Below are positions 15,505 to 23,739 of a stretch of DNA of 64,000 bases, piece by piece. How positions within the stretch are numbered: position 1 is the stretch's first letter; each line of letters begins with the position of its first letter. Both the position numbers and the translations under genes were made by a program. The stretch spans positions 8,184,001 to 8,248,000 of the forward strand of contig NZ_CP109499.1 in NCBI RefSeq assembly GCF_036231965.1. The letters run 5' to 3'. The stretch is from Streptomyces sp. NBC_01428 (GTDB lineage: Bacteria; Actinomycetota; Actinomycetes; Streptomycetales; Streptomycetaceae). The notes beneath the pieces are model-generated. The model was given only the letters and a program-made list of their open reading frames with translations. It was not told the origin of the DNA and made no database searches.

Positions 15505-16707
15505 GTGAAGATCGCGTGCGTCGGTGGCGGACCCGCAAGCCTGTACTTCTCGATCCTGATGAAGCTCCAGGATCCGTCCCATGACATCACCGTCCATGAG
15601 CGGAACCCGGCCGGATCCACGTACGGCTGGGGCGTGACCTACTGGGCGGGCCTGCTCGACAAACTGCGCGAGGGCGACCCCGTGTCCGCCCTCGCCGTCC
15701 GCGAGAACTCGGTCTGCTGGAACGACGGAGTCGCCCACGTCGGCGACCGGACGACCGTGCACCCCGGCGACGAGGGATTCGGCATCGGCCGCCGCCGGAT
15801 GCTCGACCTGCTCGCCGAGCGAGCCCGATCGCTCGGCGTGCGCGTCGAGTACGAACGGGAGATCACCCCCGACGAGCTGCCCGACGCCGACCTCGTCGTC
15901 GCCGGGGACGGCGTCAACAGTGCCCTGCGCGAGCGCCATGCCGATCACTTCGGCACGGAGACCGCCGTCGGGAGCAACTACTACGTCTGGCTCGGCACCA
16001 CCCGGGTCTTCGACTCCTTCACCTTCTCCTTCGTGGAGACGGACCACGGCTGGGTGTGGTGCTACGCCTACCGGTTCGGCGACGACCACAGCACGCTCGT
16101 CGTCGAATGCTCCTCGGAGACCTGGACCGGCCTCGGGCTCGACGCGGCGAGCGAGGCCGACGGTCTCGCCCTCCTGGAGAAACTCTTCGCCGACCTGCTC
16201 GACGGGCACGGACTGATCGGCCGGGCGCAGCCGGACGGCGCCGCCCAGTGGCTCACCTTCCGGACCCTGACGAACCGCACCTGGCACCGCGGCAACCTCG
16301 TCCTGCTCGGCGACGCCGCGCACACCACCCACTACTCCATCGGCGCGGGCACCACCCTCGCCCTGGAGGACGCCATCGCGCTGGCCCGCGCGCTGAAGGG
16401 GCACGCGGACCTGGAGACCGCCCTCGACGCCTACGGGCGTGAGCGCAGGGCGGAACTCCTGCCGGTGCAGAGCGCCGCCCGGCACAGCGCCCAGTGGTAC
16501 GAGAACCTGCCGCGCTACATCCGTCTGCCACCGGCCCAGATGTTCGCGCTGCTCGGCCAGCGGCACTCGCCGCTGCTGCCTTACATCCCTCCGCAGCTGT
16601 ACTACCGGATCGACCGCGCGGCCGGACGGCTGGAGGCGCTGCGCCGCTTCAAGCGCTGGCTCGGGCCCAAGGTGGCGCGGAGCGTGCAGGCCCGCTCGCA
16701 CCGATAG
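15505..16707 (+). CDS. FAD-dependent monooxygenase, resembling the N-terminal domain of anthraniloyl/salicylyl-CoA hydroxylases
   Basis: A 400-residue class A flavoprotein hydroxylase. The N-terminus has the dinucleotide motif GGGPASLYFS (about 8-17), a mid-protein VVAGDGVNSALRERH segment (the DG motif) and GNLVLLGDAAHTTHYSIGAGTTLALEDA (the GD motif binding FAD ribose and pyrophosphate). The opening KIACVGGGPASLYFSILMKLQDP is very like the flavin domain of anthraniloyl-CoA monooxygenase and SdgC-type salicylyl-CoA 5-hydroxylases, but the C-terminal oxidoreductase domain of those enzymes is absent. Start: GTG at 15505 with AGGGGAG six bases upstream. A strong terminator follows. The substrate is probably an aromatic compound; proximity to melC may be chance. 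Confidence 0.8.
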   Translation: MKIACVGGGPASLYFSILMKLQDPSHDITVHERNPAGSTYGWGVTYWAGLLDKLREGDPVSALAVRENSVCWNDGVAHVGDRTTVHPGDEGFGIGRRRMLDLLAERARSLGVRVEYEREITPDELPDADLVVAGDGVNSALRERHADHFGTETAVGSNYYVWLGTTRVFDSFTFSFVETDHGWVWCYAYRFGDDHSTLVVECSSETWTGLGLDAASEADGLALLEKLFADLLDGHGLIGRAQPDGAAQWLTFRTLTNRTWHRGNLVLLGDAAHTTHYSIGAGTTLALEDAIALARALKGHADLETALDAYGRERRAELLPVQSAARHSAQWYENLPRYIRLPPAQMFALLGQRHSPLLPYIPPQLYYRIDRAAGRLEALRRFKRWLGPKVARSVQARSHR

Positions 16708-16738
16708 GGCGGCGCGGGGGCCGGCGCGGCGGCCGAGG

Positions 16739-16770
16739 AGGAGGGCCGTCCCGGCAGGGACGGCCCTCCT
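16739..16770 (+). terminator. strong hairpin terminator after the monooxygenase
   Basis: A perfect 14-bp stem (left arm 16739-16752, right arm 16757-16770) with the tetraloop GGCA, followed by TTCG, lies 31 nt after the stop codon. Confidence 0.85.
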
Positions 16771-16797
16771 TTCGCTGTGTAAGGGACGGCACGGCTT

Positions 16798-16842
16798 GGG
16801 GTGAATGACAATTCACCGGTAAGGTGAATTGTCATTCACCCC
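16798..16842. promoter_or_regulatory. twin TetR-type operator forming a perfect 20-bp inverted repeat
   Basis: Left arm GGGGTGAATGACAATTCACC (16798-16817) and its exact complement (16823-16842) are separated by GGTAA. Each arm contains its own 18-bp TetR-style operator (GGTGAAT-N4-ATTCACC), so two dimers could bind side by side. It is immediately upstream of the MFS-tetR operon and followed by five T's, so it could also end incoming transcription. Best reading: autoregulatory operator of the TetR at 18.3 kb. Confidence 0.8.
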
Positions 16843-16869
16843 TTTTTCATGCCTACTCCTGGAGTGTTC

Positions 16870-18315
16870 ATGGCGGCTCTGCGCGAGCGGCTCGCGATTC
16901 CCGTCCTCGCGTTCGGCGGGATCCTGATGGCCGTCATGCAGACGGTGGTCGTCCCGCTGCTGCCCGACCTTCCCCGGCTCACCGGCGCCTCCGCGGGCGC
17001 GGTCTCCTGGATGGTCACCGCGACCCTCCTCTCCGGAGCGGTACTGACCCCCGTCCTCGGCCGCGCCGGTGACATGTACGGCAAGCGGCGCGTCCTGCTG
17101 ATGGCCCTCGGGCTGATGACGGTCGGCTCGCTGATGTGCGCGCTCACCTCGGACATCGGCATCCTGATCGTGGCGCGGGCGCTCCAGGGCGCGGCGGCGG
17201 CCGTCGTACCCCTGTCGATCAGCATCCTGCGGGACGAACTGCCGCCCGAGCGCACCGGTTCCGCCGTCGCCCTGATGAGCTCCACGGTCGGCATCGGCGC
17301 GGCACTCGGTCTCCCGCTCGCCGCCCTCATCGTCCAGTACGCGAACTGGCACGTGATGTTCTGGGCCACGACCGCCCTCGGCGTCGTCGGACTCACGCTC
17401 GCCTGGTGGGCGGTGCGCGAGTCCCCGGTGCGCGAGCCCGGCCGTTTCGACACCCTGGGCGCGATGGGTCTGGCCGCCGGTCTGGTGTGCCTGCTCCTCG
17501 CCGTGTCGCAGGGCGGCACCTGGGGCTGGACCAGTCCGAGCATCCTCGGACTGTTCGCCGCCTGTGCCGTGATCCTCACCGTGTGGGTGCGGCAGCAGCT
17601 GCGGGCCGTGAGCCCCCTCGTCGACCTGAGGCTGGCCGCCCGTCCGCGCGTCGCCCTGCCCCACATCGCCGCCCTGCTCACCGGGTTCGCCTTCTACGGC
17701 AACTCCCTGGTCACGGCCCAGCTCGTGCAGGCACCCGAGGCCACCGGCTACGGACTGGGGCTGTCCATCGTGGCGACCGGCCTGTGCCTGCTGCCCGGCG
17801 GAGTGACCATGCTCTTCCTGTCGCCCGTCTCGGCACGCATCTCGGCGGCCCGCGGCCCACGCGTCACGCTGGCCCTCGGCACCGCGATCATCGCCTCCGG
17901 CTACGCGATACGCATCCTGGACAGCCGCGACCTGTGGATGATCATCATCGGAGCCACGGTCTGCGCGATCGGCACCACGTTCGCGTACTCCGCCCTGCCG
18001 ACCCTCATCCTGCGCGCCGTTCCGGCGGGCCAGACCGCGTCCGCCAACGGCGTCAACGTCCTGATGCGCACGATCGGGCAGGCGGTGTGCAGCGCCGCGG
18101 TGGCCGCCGTACTGGTCCACCACACGAGCCTCGTCGCCGGTGCCCCGATACCGACGCTGCACGGCTATCTGCTGGCCTTCGTCATGGCGGGTACGGTCGC
18201 ACTGGTGGCCTGCGCGGCCGCCCTGTCGATCCCCACCGACCCCGCCTCGCGCGTGACCCCGCGTACCGGCAGCCGTACCGGCGCGTCCCGCGACGAGGCC
18301 CTCGAAGGAGCCTGA
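16870..18315 (+). CDS. MFS drug-efflux-type transporter (EmrB/QacA, 14-TM)
   Basis: A 481-residue proton-driven exporter of the DHA2 group. About 14 hydrophobic helices are seen. The segment between helices 2 and 3 has the MFS motif A form GRAGDMYGKRRVLL (about 57-70), and the helix 5 antiporter motif is represented by STVGIGAALGLPLAALI (about 135-151). Start: ATG at 16870 with GGAG at 16861-16864; an in-frame ATG at 16849 lies too near the operator and has no ribosome site. The TetR gene follows five bases after the stop codon, so the two form an operon under the twin operator. The drug or metabolite is unknown; the arrangement is typical of self-resistance or xenobiotic efflux. Confidence 0.92.
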   Translation: MAALRERLAIPVLAFGGILMAVMQTVVVPLLPDLPRLTGASAGAVSWMVTATLLSGAVLTPVLGRAGDMYGKRRVLLMALGLMTVGSLMCALTSDIGILIVARALQGAAAAVVPLSISILRDELPPERTGSAVALMSSTVGIGAALGLPLAALIVQYANWHVMFWATTALGVVGLTLAWWAVRESPVREPGRFDTLGAMGLAAGLVCLLLAVSQGGTWGWTSPSILGLFAACAVILTVWVRQQLRAVSPLVDLRLAARPRVALPHIAALLTGFAFYGNSLVTAQLVQAPEATGYGLGLSIVATGLCLLPGGVTMLFLSPVSARISAARGPRVTLALGTAIIASGYAIRILDSRDLWMIIIGATVCAIGTTFAYSALPTLILRAVPAGQTASANGVNVLMRTIGQAVCSAAVAAVLVHHTSLVAGAPIPTLHGYLLAFVMAGTVALVACAAALSIPTDPASRVTPRTGSRTGASRDEALEGA

Positions 18316-18320
18316 GCACC

Positions 18321-18977
18321 GTGACCACGCCCCCCACCGGTCTCACCGCGCCCGCGACCGTCCCGGGCGGCCCCGGCGACCAGCCGGCCGCCGGGACGCC
18401 GGCCGGGGACGCGGTCGCCGCCCCCGCGGCGCCCCGCCGTGACGCCGAGGCCAGCAGGGCGGCCATCCTGCGCGCGGCCCGGTATCTGCTCGCCCGGCAC
18501 GCCCACGCGGACATCACGCTCAAGGCGGTCGCCGACCGGGCCGGGGTGAGCGCGCCGCTGATCCTGAAGTACTTCGGCAACAAGGACGCGCTGTTCGCCC
18601 GCGTGATGTCCTTCGAGTCCGACGCCGACGCCCTGCTCGACGCCCCCCTGGAGGAGCTGGGCCGGCACATGGTCCGCCACCTCCTCGAAGGCCAGACGCA
18701 ACGGGGCGCCGACCCCGTCCTGCGGATCGTCTTCGCCCCGCTCCAGGGGGAGCAGGGCGACATACTGCGCGCCAACTTCCGTACCCAGGTCAGTGAGCGT
18801 CTCGCGGAGCGGCTGAGCGGACCGGGCGCCGGCCTGCGCGCCGAACTCGCCGTGAGCACCCTGCTCGGCCTCGGCGTGATGTACGGCATCGCGCGCGGCA
18901 CCCATCTGCGGGCCACCTCCGTCGACGCCATCGTCGACCGGTACGCGCCGGCGGTGCAGGCCCAGCTCGCCCCCTGA
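18321..18977 (+). CDS. TetR-family repressor of the upstream MFS gene
   Basis: A 218-residue regulator. A Pro/Ala/Thr-rich leader (about 1-38) precedes the TetR helix-turn-helix (about 40-90: SRAAILRAARYLLARHAHADITLKAVADRAGVSAPLILKYFGNKDALF). The remaining helical domain should bind an inducer, presumably a substrate of the exporter, and has the TetR C-terminal feel of the actinobacterial efflux regulators. Start: GTG at 18321 with GAAGGAG at 18304-18310. It lies five bases after the MFS stop and probably binds the twin palindrome upstream of the pair. The long N-terminal tail before the HTH is unusual for TetR proteins. Confidence 0.9.
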   Translation: MTTPPTGLTAPATVPGGPGDQPAAGTPAGDAVAAPAAPRRDAEASRAAILRAARYLLARHAHADITLKAVADRAGVSAPLILKYFGNKDALFARVMSFESDADALLDAPLEELGRHMVRHLLEGQTQRGADPVLRIVFAPLQGEQGDILRANFRTQVSERLAERLSGPGAGLRAELAVSTLLGLGVMYGIARGTHLRATSVDAIVDRYAPAVQAQLAP

Positions 18978-19002
18978 GGGACCGGGCCCGGGCGGCGCCG
19001 GG

Positions 19003-19629
19003 TCAGTTCACGCCGGTGGGCCGGAACTGGATGCTGATGCGGGGGCCGGTCGCGCGCGCCGACTTGGGGATCGCGTGCTCCCAGGTGCGCTGGCAGGAAC
19101 CGCCCATCACGACGAGGTCGCCGTGGCCCAGCGGCCGCCGCACGGTCCCGCCGCCGCCCCGGGGCCTCAGCAGCAGGTCGCGCGGTGCGCCCACGGAGAG
19201 GATGGCGACCATCGTGTCCTCCCGCGCGCCCCGGCCGATCCGGTCCCCGTGCCAGGCCACGCTGTCGCGGCCGTCCCGGTAGTAGCAGAGGCCCGCCGTG
19301 GTGAAGGGCTCGCCGAGTTCTCCGGCGTAGTGGGCGGACAGCGCGTCGCGTGCCTCGTCGAGGACCGGATGCGGCAGCGCGTCGCCCGCCCGGTAGTACG
19401 AGAGCAGCCGGGGGACGTCGACCACCTGCTCGTACATCTGGCGGCGTTCGGCCCGCCACGGCACCTCGGCGGAGAGCCGGGCGAACAACTCGTCCGCCCC
19501 GCCGAGCCAGCCCGGCAGCAGGTCGATCCAGGCGCCGGCACCCAGCGTGGTGCGGCGCGTCCCGTTCAGCGGACCCAGGTGCAGCTCGTCCGTCTGGTCG
19601 AAGAGCGAGCCCTGGAGGTGCGTGGCCAT
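19003..19629 (-). CDS. alkB: AlkB-type Fe(II)/2-oxoglutarate DNA repair dioxygenase
   Basis: Removes alkyl lesions (1-methyladenine, 3-methylcytosine) from DNA by oxidation. At 208 residues it has family size. The jelly-roll ligands are present: H-x-D in VAWHGDRIGRG, the distal His in TWEHAIPK, and the 2-oxoglutarate-binding arginine region PRISIQFRP; PLGHGDLVVMGG is also characteristic. Start: ATG at 19629, six bases after a -10 box, so translation is probably leaderless; the frame upstream has no ribosome site and runs through the promoter. An SOS-box-like sequence overlaps the -35 region, suggesting LexA control. Confidence 0.92.
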   Translation of the reverse strand: MATHLQGSLFDQTDELHLGPLNGTRRTTLGAGAWIDLLPGWLGGADELFARLSAEVPWRAERRQMYEQVVDVPRLLSYYRAGDALPHPVLDEARDALSAHYAGELGEPFTTAGLCYYRDGRDSVAWHGDRIGRGAREDTMVAILSVGAPRDLLLRPRGGGGTVRRPLGHGDLVVMGGSCQRTWEHAIPKSARATGPRISIQFRPTGVN

Positions 19630-19635
19630 ACGGCC

Positions 19636-19666
19636 AGCGTACCCCTGTATTCGAATACGTGTTCCA
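19636..19666 (-). promoter_or_regulatory. alkB promoter overlapped by an SOS-box-like sequence
   Basis: On the minus strand TACGCT (19641-19636) is a good -10 box, ending six bases before the ATG. On the plus strand TCGAAT-ACGT-GTTCCA (19651-19666) matches the actinobacterial SOS box TCGAAC-N4-GTTCGA at 5/6 in each half and covers the -35 region. A 12-bp palindrome GTATTCGAATAC (19647-19658) overlaps it. Confidence 0.6.
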
Positions 19667-19793
19667 TTGAGGTGGTGGGGCCCGGCGGTGCCGGCCGTGA
19701 CAGCGCGTGGATCACGCGGGATCCGCAGCCGCCTCGGCCGCCGCGGACCCCGGTGGTCCGGGTGCCCGCGGCGGCCCGTCGGAGGTGCGAATG

Positions 19794-20501
19794 TCACCAG
19801 GGGAGCGGGCCCTGCGCGTCGAAGTAGCCGCCGGTCGGGCCGTCCTGGCCGAGGCGTGCCATACGGACGATGATCTCGGCGCCCTGCTGCACGGTCTGGA
19901 CCCCGGTGTTGCCGTTCAGGTCGGTGGCCGTGAAGCCGGGTTCCACGGCGTTGATCCGGATGTCGGGGAACGCCTTCGCGTACTGCACGGTGATCATGTT
20001 GACGCTCGTCTTGGACGCCGGGTACGCGATGCCCGGGTAGAAGTGGCCCGGCGAGGCGGCGTCGCTCATCCCCGTCAGCGAGGCCAGGCCACTGCTGACG
20101 TTCACCATGACGGGGGCGGCGGACCGCCGGAGGAGCGGCAGGAAGGCGTGGGTGACGCGGACCAGACCGAAGACGTTCGTCTCGAACAGCTCGCGCATCG
20201 TGTCCGCGGTCGTGTCGGCGGCACCGATCACGCCGTTGCCCTCGCCGCGCCCCTCGATACCGGCGTTGTTGATCAGGACGTCCAGGCCGCCCTCGGCCTC
20301 GACGGTCTTCGCCGCCGCGGCGACGGACGCGTCGTCGGTGATGTCGATGAGGAGGGGACGCGCCCCCAGTTCCCCGGCGGCGCGGCGCCCCCGCTCCGCG
20401 TCGCGGCTGCCCACGTAGACGGTGTGGCCCGCCGCGACGAGTCGGCGGGCGGTCTCGAAGCCGAGACCCTTGTTCGCTCCGGTGATCAATGTGGTGGTCA
20501 T
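19794..20501 (-). CDS. short-chain dehydrogenase/reductase (SDR)
   Basis: A 235-residue NAD(P)-dependent oxidoreductase of the classical SDR type. Visible motifs: cofactor loop TGANKGLGFE (about 7-16), GSRDAERGR (the Arg suggesting NADPH), LLIDITDD, LINNAGIEG (NNAG), the catalytic Ser in NVSSGLASL and Tyr-x-x-x-Lys in YPASKTSVNM. The insertion TGMSDAASPGHFYPG before the Tyr is seen in carbonyl-reductase-like members. The start at 20501 is the first Met before the Rossmann fold; the open frame continuing upstream is antisense to the divergent XRE gene. It is divergent from that gene with a 102-bp gap, so the regulator probably controls it. The substrate is unknown. Confidence 0.9.
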   Translation of the reverse strand: MTTTLITGANKGLGFETARRLVAAGHTVYVGSRDAERGRRAAGELGARPLLIDITDDASVAAAAKTVEAEGGLDVLINNAGIEGRGEGNGVIGAADTTADTMRELFETNVFGLVRVTHAFLPLLRRSAAPVMVNVSSGLASLTGMSDAASPGHFYPGIAYPASKTSVNMITVQYAKAFPDIRINAVEPGFTATDLNGNTGVQTVQQGAEIIVRMARLGQDGPTGGYFDAQGPLPW

Positions 20502-20603
20502 GGATCCAGCATCGGTCGGCGTGGTGCGGACAGCCAGGCGTCCCGCCTTCCTGGGACTCCCAGTACCAGGCACCCGACCGCGCCGGGGTGCACAGTTGAG
20601 GGC

Positions 20604-21443
20604 ATGGCGAGCACCGAGTTCGGGCGGACGGTACGGCTCTGGCGCGACCGGGTCTCCCCGGAGGCGGCGGGGCTGCCGGGCGGCGGCCACCGGCGCGCCG
20701 CGGGCCTGCGCCGCGAGGAGCTGGCCCTCCTCGCGGGGATCTCGGTCGACTACATCACCCGGCTGGAACAGGGCCGGGCCGCCAACCCCTCGGAGCAGGT
20801 CGTCGAAGCCCTCGGGCGGGCGCTGCGGGTGTCCGCGACGGAGCGCGAGCACCTCTTCCAGGTGGCGGGACTCGTCCCGCCGGGCCGCGGCATGGTGCCC
20901 ACCCACATCACACCGGGCGTCCACCGGATGCTGGACCGGCTGGCGGGGACACCCGTCGCGGTGTACGACGCGGCGTGGAACCTGCTGCTGGCCAACCCGC
21001 TCTACGCCGCCCTGCTGGGCGACCCCTCGGGGTGGCGCGGGAACGAACGCAACGGCGTCTGGCGCAACTTCGTCGGCCCCGGCAGCCGCGTCCGCCACAC
21101 GCCGGAGGAACGGCGGACCTTCGAGGCGACGCTCGCGGCGGATCTGCGCGTGACGGTGAGCCGCTATCCGGCGGACCAGGGCCTGCGCCGGCTGATCGCC
21201 GACCTGCGGGCGTCCAGCGACCGGTTCGCGGAGCTGTGGGACTCCGGTGCCGTCGCCCACCACGAGGCCGCGCGCAAGACCGTCGACCATCCGCAGGTGG
21301 GGGCGGTGACGCTGGACTGCGACGTGCTGGGCGTCGCCGGCAACGACCTGCGGATCATGGTCTACACGGTCGAGCCCGGCACGCGGGACGCCGAACGCGT
21401 CGCCCTCCTCGGCGTCCTCGGGACCCAGGCTCTGGTGGACTGA
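20604..21443 (+). CDS. XRE-family regulator with MmyB-like ligand domain
   Basis: A 279-residue regulator. The XRE helix-turn-helix (about 5-75) reads RRAAGLRREELALLAGISVDYITRLEQGRAANPSEQVVEALGRALRVSATEREHLFQVAGL. The rest is the MmyB-type PAS-like domain (VPTHITPGVHRMLDRLAGTPVAVYDAAWNLLLANPLYAALLGDP ... NDLRIMVYTVEPGTRDAERVALL), thought to bind fatty-acid-like ligands in related proteins. In Streptomyces these genes very often sit divergent from an SDR gene, as here, and the regulator is expected to control that enzyme. Start: ATG 20604; a weak TTGAGGG lies upstream. Confidence 0.9.
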   Translation: MASTEFGRTVRLWRDRVSPEAAGLPGGGHRRAAGLRREELALLAGISVDYITRLEQGRAANPSEQVVEALGRALRVSATEREHLFQVAGLVPPGRGMVPTHITPGVHRMLDRLAGTPVAVYDAAWNLLLANPLYAALLGDPSGWRGNERNGVWRNFVGPGSRVRHTPEERRTFEATLAADLRVTVSRYPADQGLRRLIADLRASSDRFAELWDSGAVAHHEAARKTVDHPQVGAVTLDCDVLGVAGNDLRIMVYTVEPGTRDAERVALLGVLGTQALVD

Positions 21444-21464
21444 GCGGGAACCGGACGGCACCCG

Positions 21465-22361
21465 CTAGCCGGACCGGCGCTCCGTCAGCACCGCCCGGAT
21501 CACGTGCTCGGCGTTGGCCGCCATCACCGGGTTCGTCGTGCGGTAGTACGGCAGTTGGATCAGGGCCATGGACAGGGCCCAGCCGCGGCCCCGCGCCCAC
21601 AGGGCGTCGTCGGCGCCCGCAGTGTCCCGGAAGACGCTCCGCGCTTCCGGGGGAAGCAGATTCCAGGCCGGGACGAGGTCACAGGCGGGATCGCCGGTGC
21701 CGAGCGTGCCGAAGTCGATGACGGCCGCGAGGCGGCCCGCGCGGGTCAGGAGGTTCATCGGCATCAGGTCCGAGTGGAGCCAGACGGGCGGCCCCGTCCA
21801 CACCGGTGCCGCGAGGGCTTCCTCCCAGGCCGCCGTCGCCTCGCCGGTGTCGATCGCCCCCCGCAACTCCTCGATCGCCGAGCGCGTCTCGGCGTCCACG
21901 GTCTTCAAGGGGTCACCGCGGTAGGCGGGTGGGCCGTCCGGAAGACCGGCCCGGCGCAGCGCGGCGACGAAGGCGCCGAGGTCGGCCGCCAGGCCCCGCG
22001 CGTCGGACAGGGCGCCCGCGACGGGCAGTTCGCCGTCGATCCACCGCAACACGCTCCACTGCCACGGGTAGCCCTCGGCCGCGGTACCGAGACCGATGAT
22101 CTCCGGTACGGGGACGGGGAGGAGCGGAGCGAGCCGGGGCAGCCAGGTCGCCTCCTTGGCCACGTCCTCGGCACCGCCCGGCACGCGGGGGAGCCGCACG
22201 GCCAGGTCGTCGCCGAGCCGGTAGAGGGCGTTGACGGTTCCGGCCGACTCGACGCGCCTGAGCGGCAGTCGGGCCCACCGCGGGAACTGAGCGGCCAGCA
22301 GCCGCCGTACGAGCGGACCGTCGATCGGTGCCTCGTCGGCGTGCATCGGGCCTGCGGACAT
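21465..22361 (-). CDS. aminoglycoside/macrolide phosphotransferase-family kinase
   Basis: A 298-residue small-molecule kinase of the APH family (protein-kinase-like fold). The catalytic segment HSDLMPMN (Brenner motif, HxDxxxxN) and the metal-binding IDFGTLGTGDPACDL are present; the N-lobe has the SAGTVNALYRLGDDLAVRLPR strands with the ATP-binding Lys replaced by Arg in AVRLPR, which occurs in this subfamily. Many such proteins phosphorylate antibiotics, but many others act on unknown metabolites, so resistance should not be assumed. Start: ATG 22361, with GGAAAG upstream; a second in-frame ATG lies 15 bases later. It is divergent from the TPR gene across a 322-bp region. Confidence 0.85.
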   Translation of the reverse strand: MSAGPMHADEAPIDGPLVRRLLAAQFPRWARLPLRRVESAGTVNALYRLGDDLAVRLPRVPGGAEDVAKEATWLPRLAPLLPVPVPEIIGLGTAAEGYPWQWSVLRWIDGELPVAGALSDARGLAADLGAFVAALRRAGLPDGPPAYRGDPLKTVDAETRSAIEELRGAIDTGEATAAWEEALAAPVWTGPPVWLHSDLMPMNLLTRAGRLAAVIDFGTLGTGDPACDLVPAWNLLPPEARSVFRDTAGADDALWARGRGWALSMALIQLPYYRTTNPVMAANAEHVIRAVLTERRSG

Positions 22362-22683
22362 CCGTGCCTGCTTTCCGTCGCGAGGAGGTGGACCGCCGTC
22401 ATCCTGCGGCCCGTTCGGGCTCCCTCGCAACGTGATTCGGGTCGGGAGGCAACCCCGCGAACCCGTTCGTCGTCTTGATCGGCAACGAGCGGCGGACACC
22501 GCCATCACCATCGAGCGGGAATTCACGCATGGAAACCGGACGAACTATACACCTTGCGTATACATGCCGTGTGTACGTCGAGGATCCGGGATGTTCCAAC
22601 GTCAGCGCCGCACGACAGCCAGCTACAGCACACCTCCGGGCCGCACCGACCGCGGCCGGACGGTGGCAGACGGAAAGGCATTC
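22362..22683. other. 322-bp divergent region upstream of the TPR and APH genes
   Basis: No gene is supported. It holds an AT-richer patch with TATAC-N7-GTATA (22546-22562, inverted repeat of 5-bp arms), then CATGCCGTGTGTACG; this could be a promoter and operator for the TPR / polyprenyl synthase operon. TATACA occurs twice in the patch. Confidence 0.4.
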
Positions 22684-23739
22684 ATGTACGGCAAGGCCTT
22701 CGCCCCGGAGTACCAGGGCGCTCTGACCACCCTGTCCGTGAACTCCTCACTGACCGACGTCCTCGCGGCGGGGACCGAGCAACTGCGCGCCGCCGAGCGC
22801 GCGGGGGAGCGCACCGAGGCCGCCCGATCGGGGCTCGCGGTCGCCGAGGCGCACCGCAGGCTCGGGCAGGTGGCGGACGCGGACCGCGCGTGGAAGGCGA
22901 GTTACCGCACGGCGCGTGACGCCGGCGACGGTGCCGCGATGGCGTGGGCGCTGTGGAGCGGCGGAACGCTGGCCCGGCAGCGCGGCGCGTTCCCGCTGGC
23001 GTGGCGGCTGCTGCGGCTCGCCGCCGAACTCGGCGGCACGTCCGGGGACATCGTGGTGCGCGGCTACTCCCTGGCCGGCATGGCCGAGACCGGCCGCATC
23101 CAGGGCGACTACGAGGCGGTGACCACCCTCCACGAACAGCTCCTGGCCGAGGCCCGCAAGCGCGGCGAGGCCCGCCACACGGTGTGGGCCCTGGAGGGCA
23201 TCGCCCAGATCCACCGCAACACCGGCGCGTACGACACCGCGTACGCCCTCTTCGAGGAGGCGGCCGGCATAGCCGCCGGCGCCGAGGACCGGCGCGGCCA
23301 CGCCTGGGCACTGCGCGGCCTCGCGGACATCGTCTCCGTGCGCGACGGAGACACCGAACGCGCCCTGGAGCTGCTGACCGAGGCGGAGGCGTCCTGCCGC
23401 GCCATGAAGCTCTCCGGCGCCCTCGCCTACAACCACAAGATGCGCGGCAACGTCCTCTACCGTGCGGGCCGTTACACCGAGGCCCGCGACCTCTACGCCC
23501 AGGCGCTCGCCGAGTTCGAGGAGATGAGCGAGCCACGCGGACGGGCGCTGTCCCGGCTGGGCCTCGCCAAGTCGCTGGCCCGACTGGGCCGGGACCGCGA
23601 CGAAACCGCCGCCGAACTCGCCGAGTTGGCCGACGTCCTGGACGGCATCGGTCTGCGGCACGCCCGGCAGATGGTCGAACGGGCCCGCACGGAACTCGGG
23701 TTGGCACCGGAGCGCGCCGGAGCGGAGGCGGCACGATGA
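22684..23739 (+). CDS. TPR-repeat protein, partner of the polyprenyl synthase
   Basis: A 351-residue helical protein without signal peptide. From about residue 45 it is a run of tetratricopeptide-like units (for example AEAHRRLGQVADADRAWKASYRTARDAG, MAETGRIQGDYEAVTTLHEQLLAEARKRGEARHTVWALEGIAQIHRNTGAYDTAYALFEEAAGIA, MRGNVLYRAGRYTEARDLYAQALAEFEEM). Such repeats bind other proteins. Its last codon overlaps the start of the polyprenyl synthase gene (ATGA), so the two proteins are made together and probably interact. There is no DNA-binding domain. Start: ATG 22684 with GGAAAGG upstream. Its function is unknown. Confidence 0.82.
   Translation: MYGKAFAPEYQGALTTLSVNSSLTDVLAAGTEQLRAAERAGERTEAARSGLAVAEAHRRLGQVADADRAWKASYRTARDAGDGAAMAWALWSGGTLARQRGAFPLAWRLLRLAAELGGTSGDIVVRGYSLAGMAETGRIQGDYEAVTTLHEQLLAEARKRGEARHTVWALEGIAQIHRNTGAYDTAYALFEEAAGIAAGAEDRRGHAWALRGLADIVSVRDGDTERALELLTEAEASCRAMKLSGALAYNHKMRGNVLYRAGRYTEARDLYAQALAEFEEMSEPRGRALSRLGLAKSLARLGRDRDETAAELAELADVLDGIGLRHARQMVERARTELGLAPERAGAEAAR

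Noticed and set aside
21465..22361. APH-type kinase as an antibiotic resistance gene
   Set aside because: The family fold alone does not show drug specificity, and no biosynthetic cluster is adjacent, so only the family is reported.
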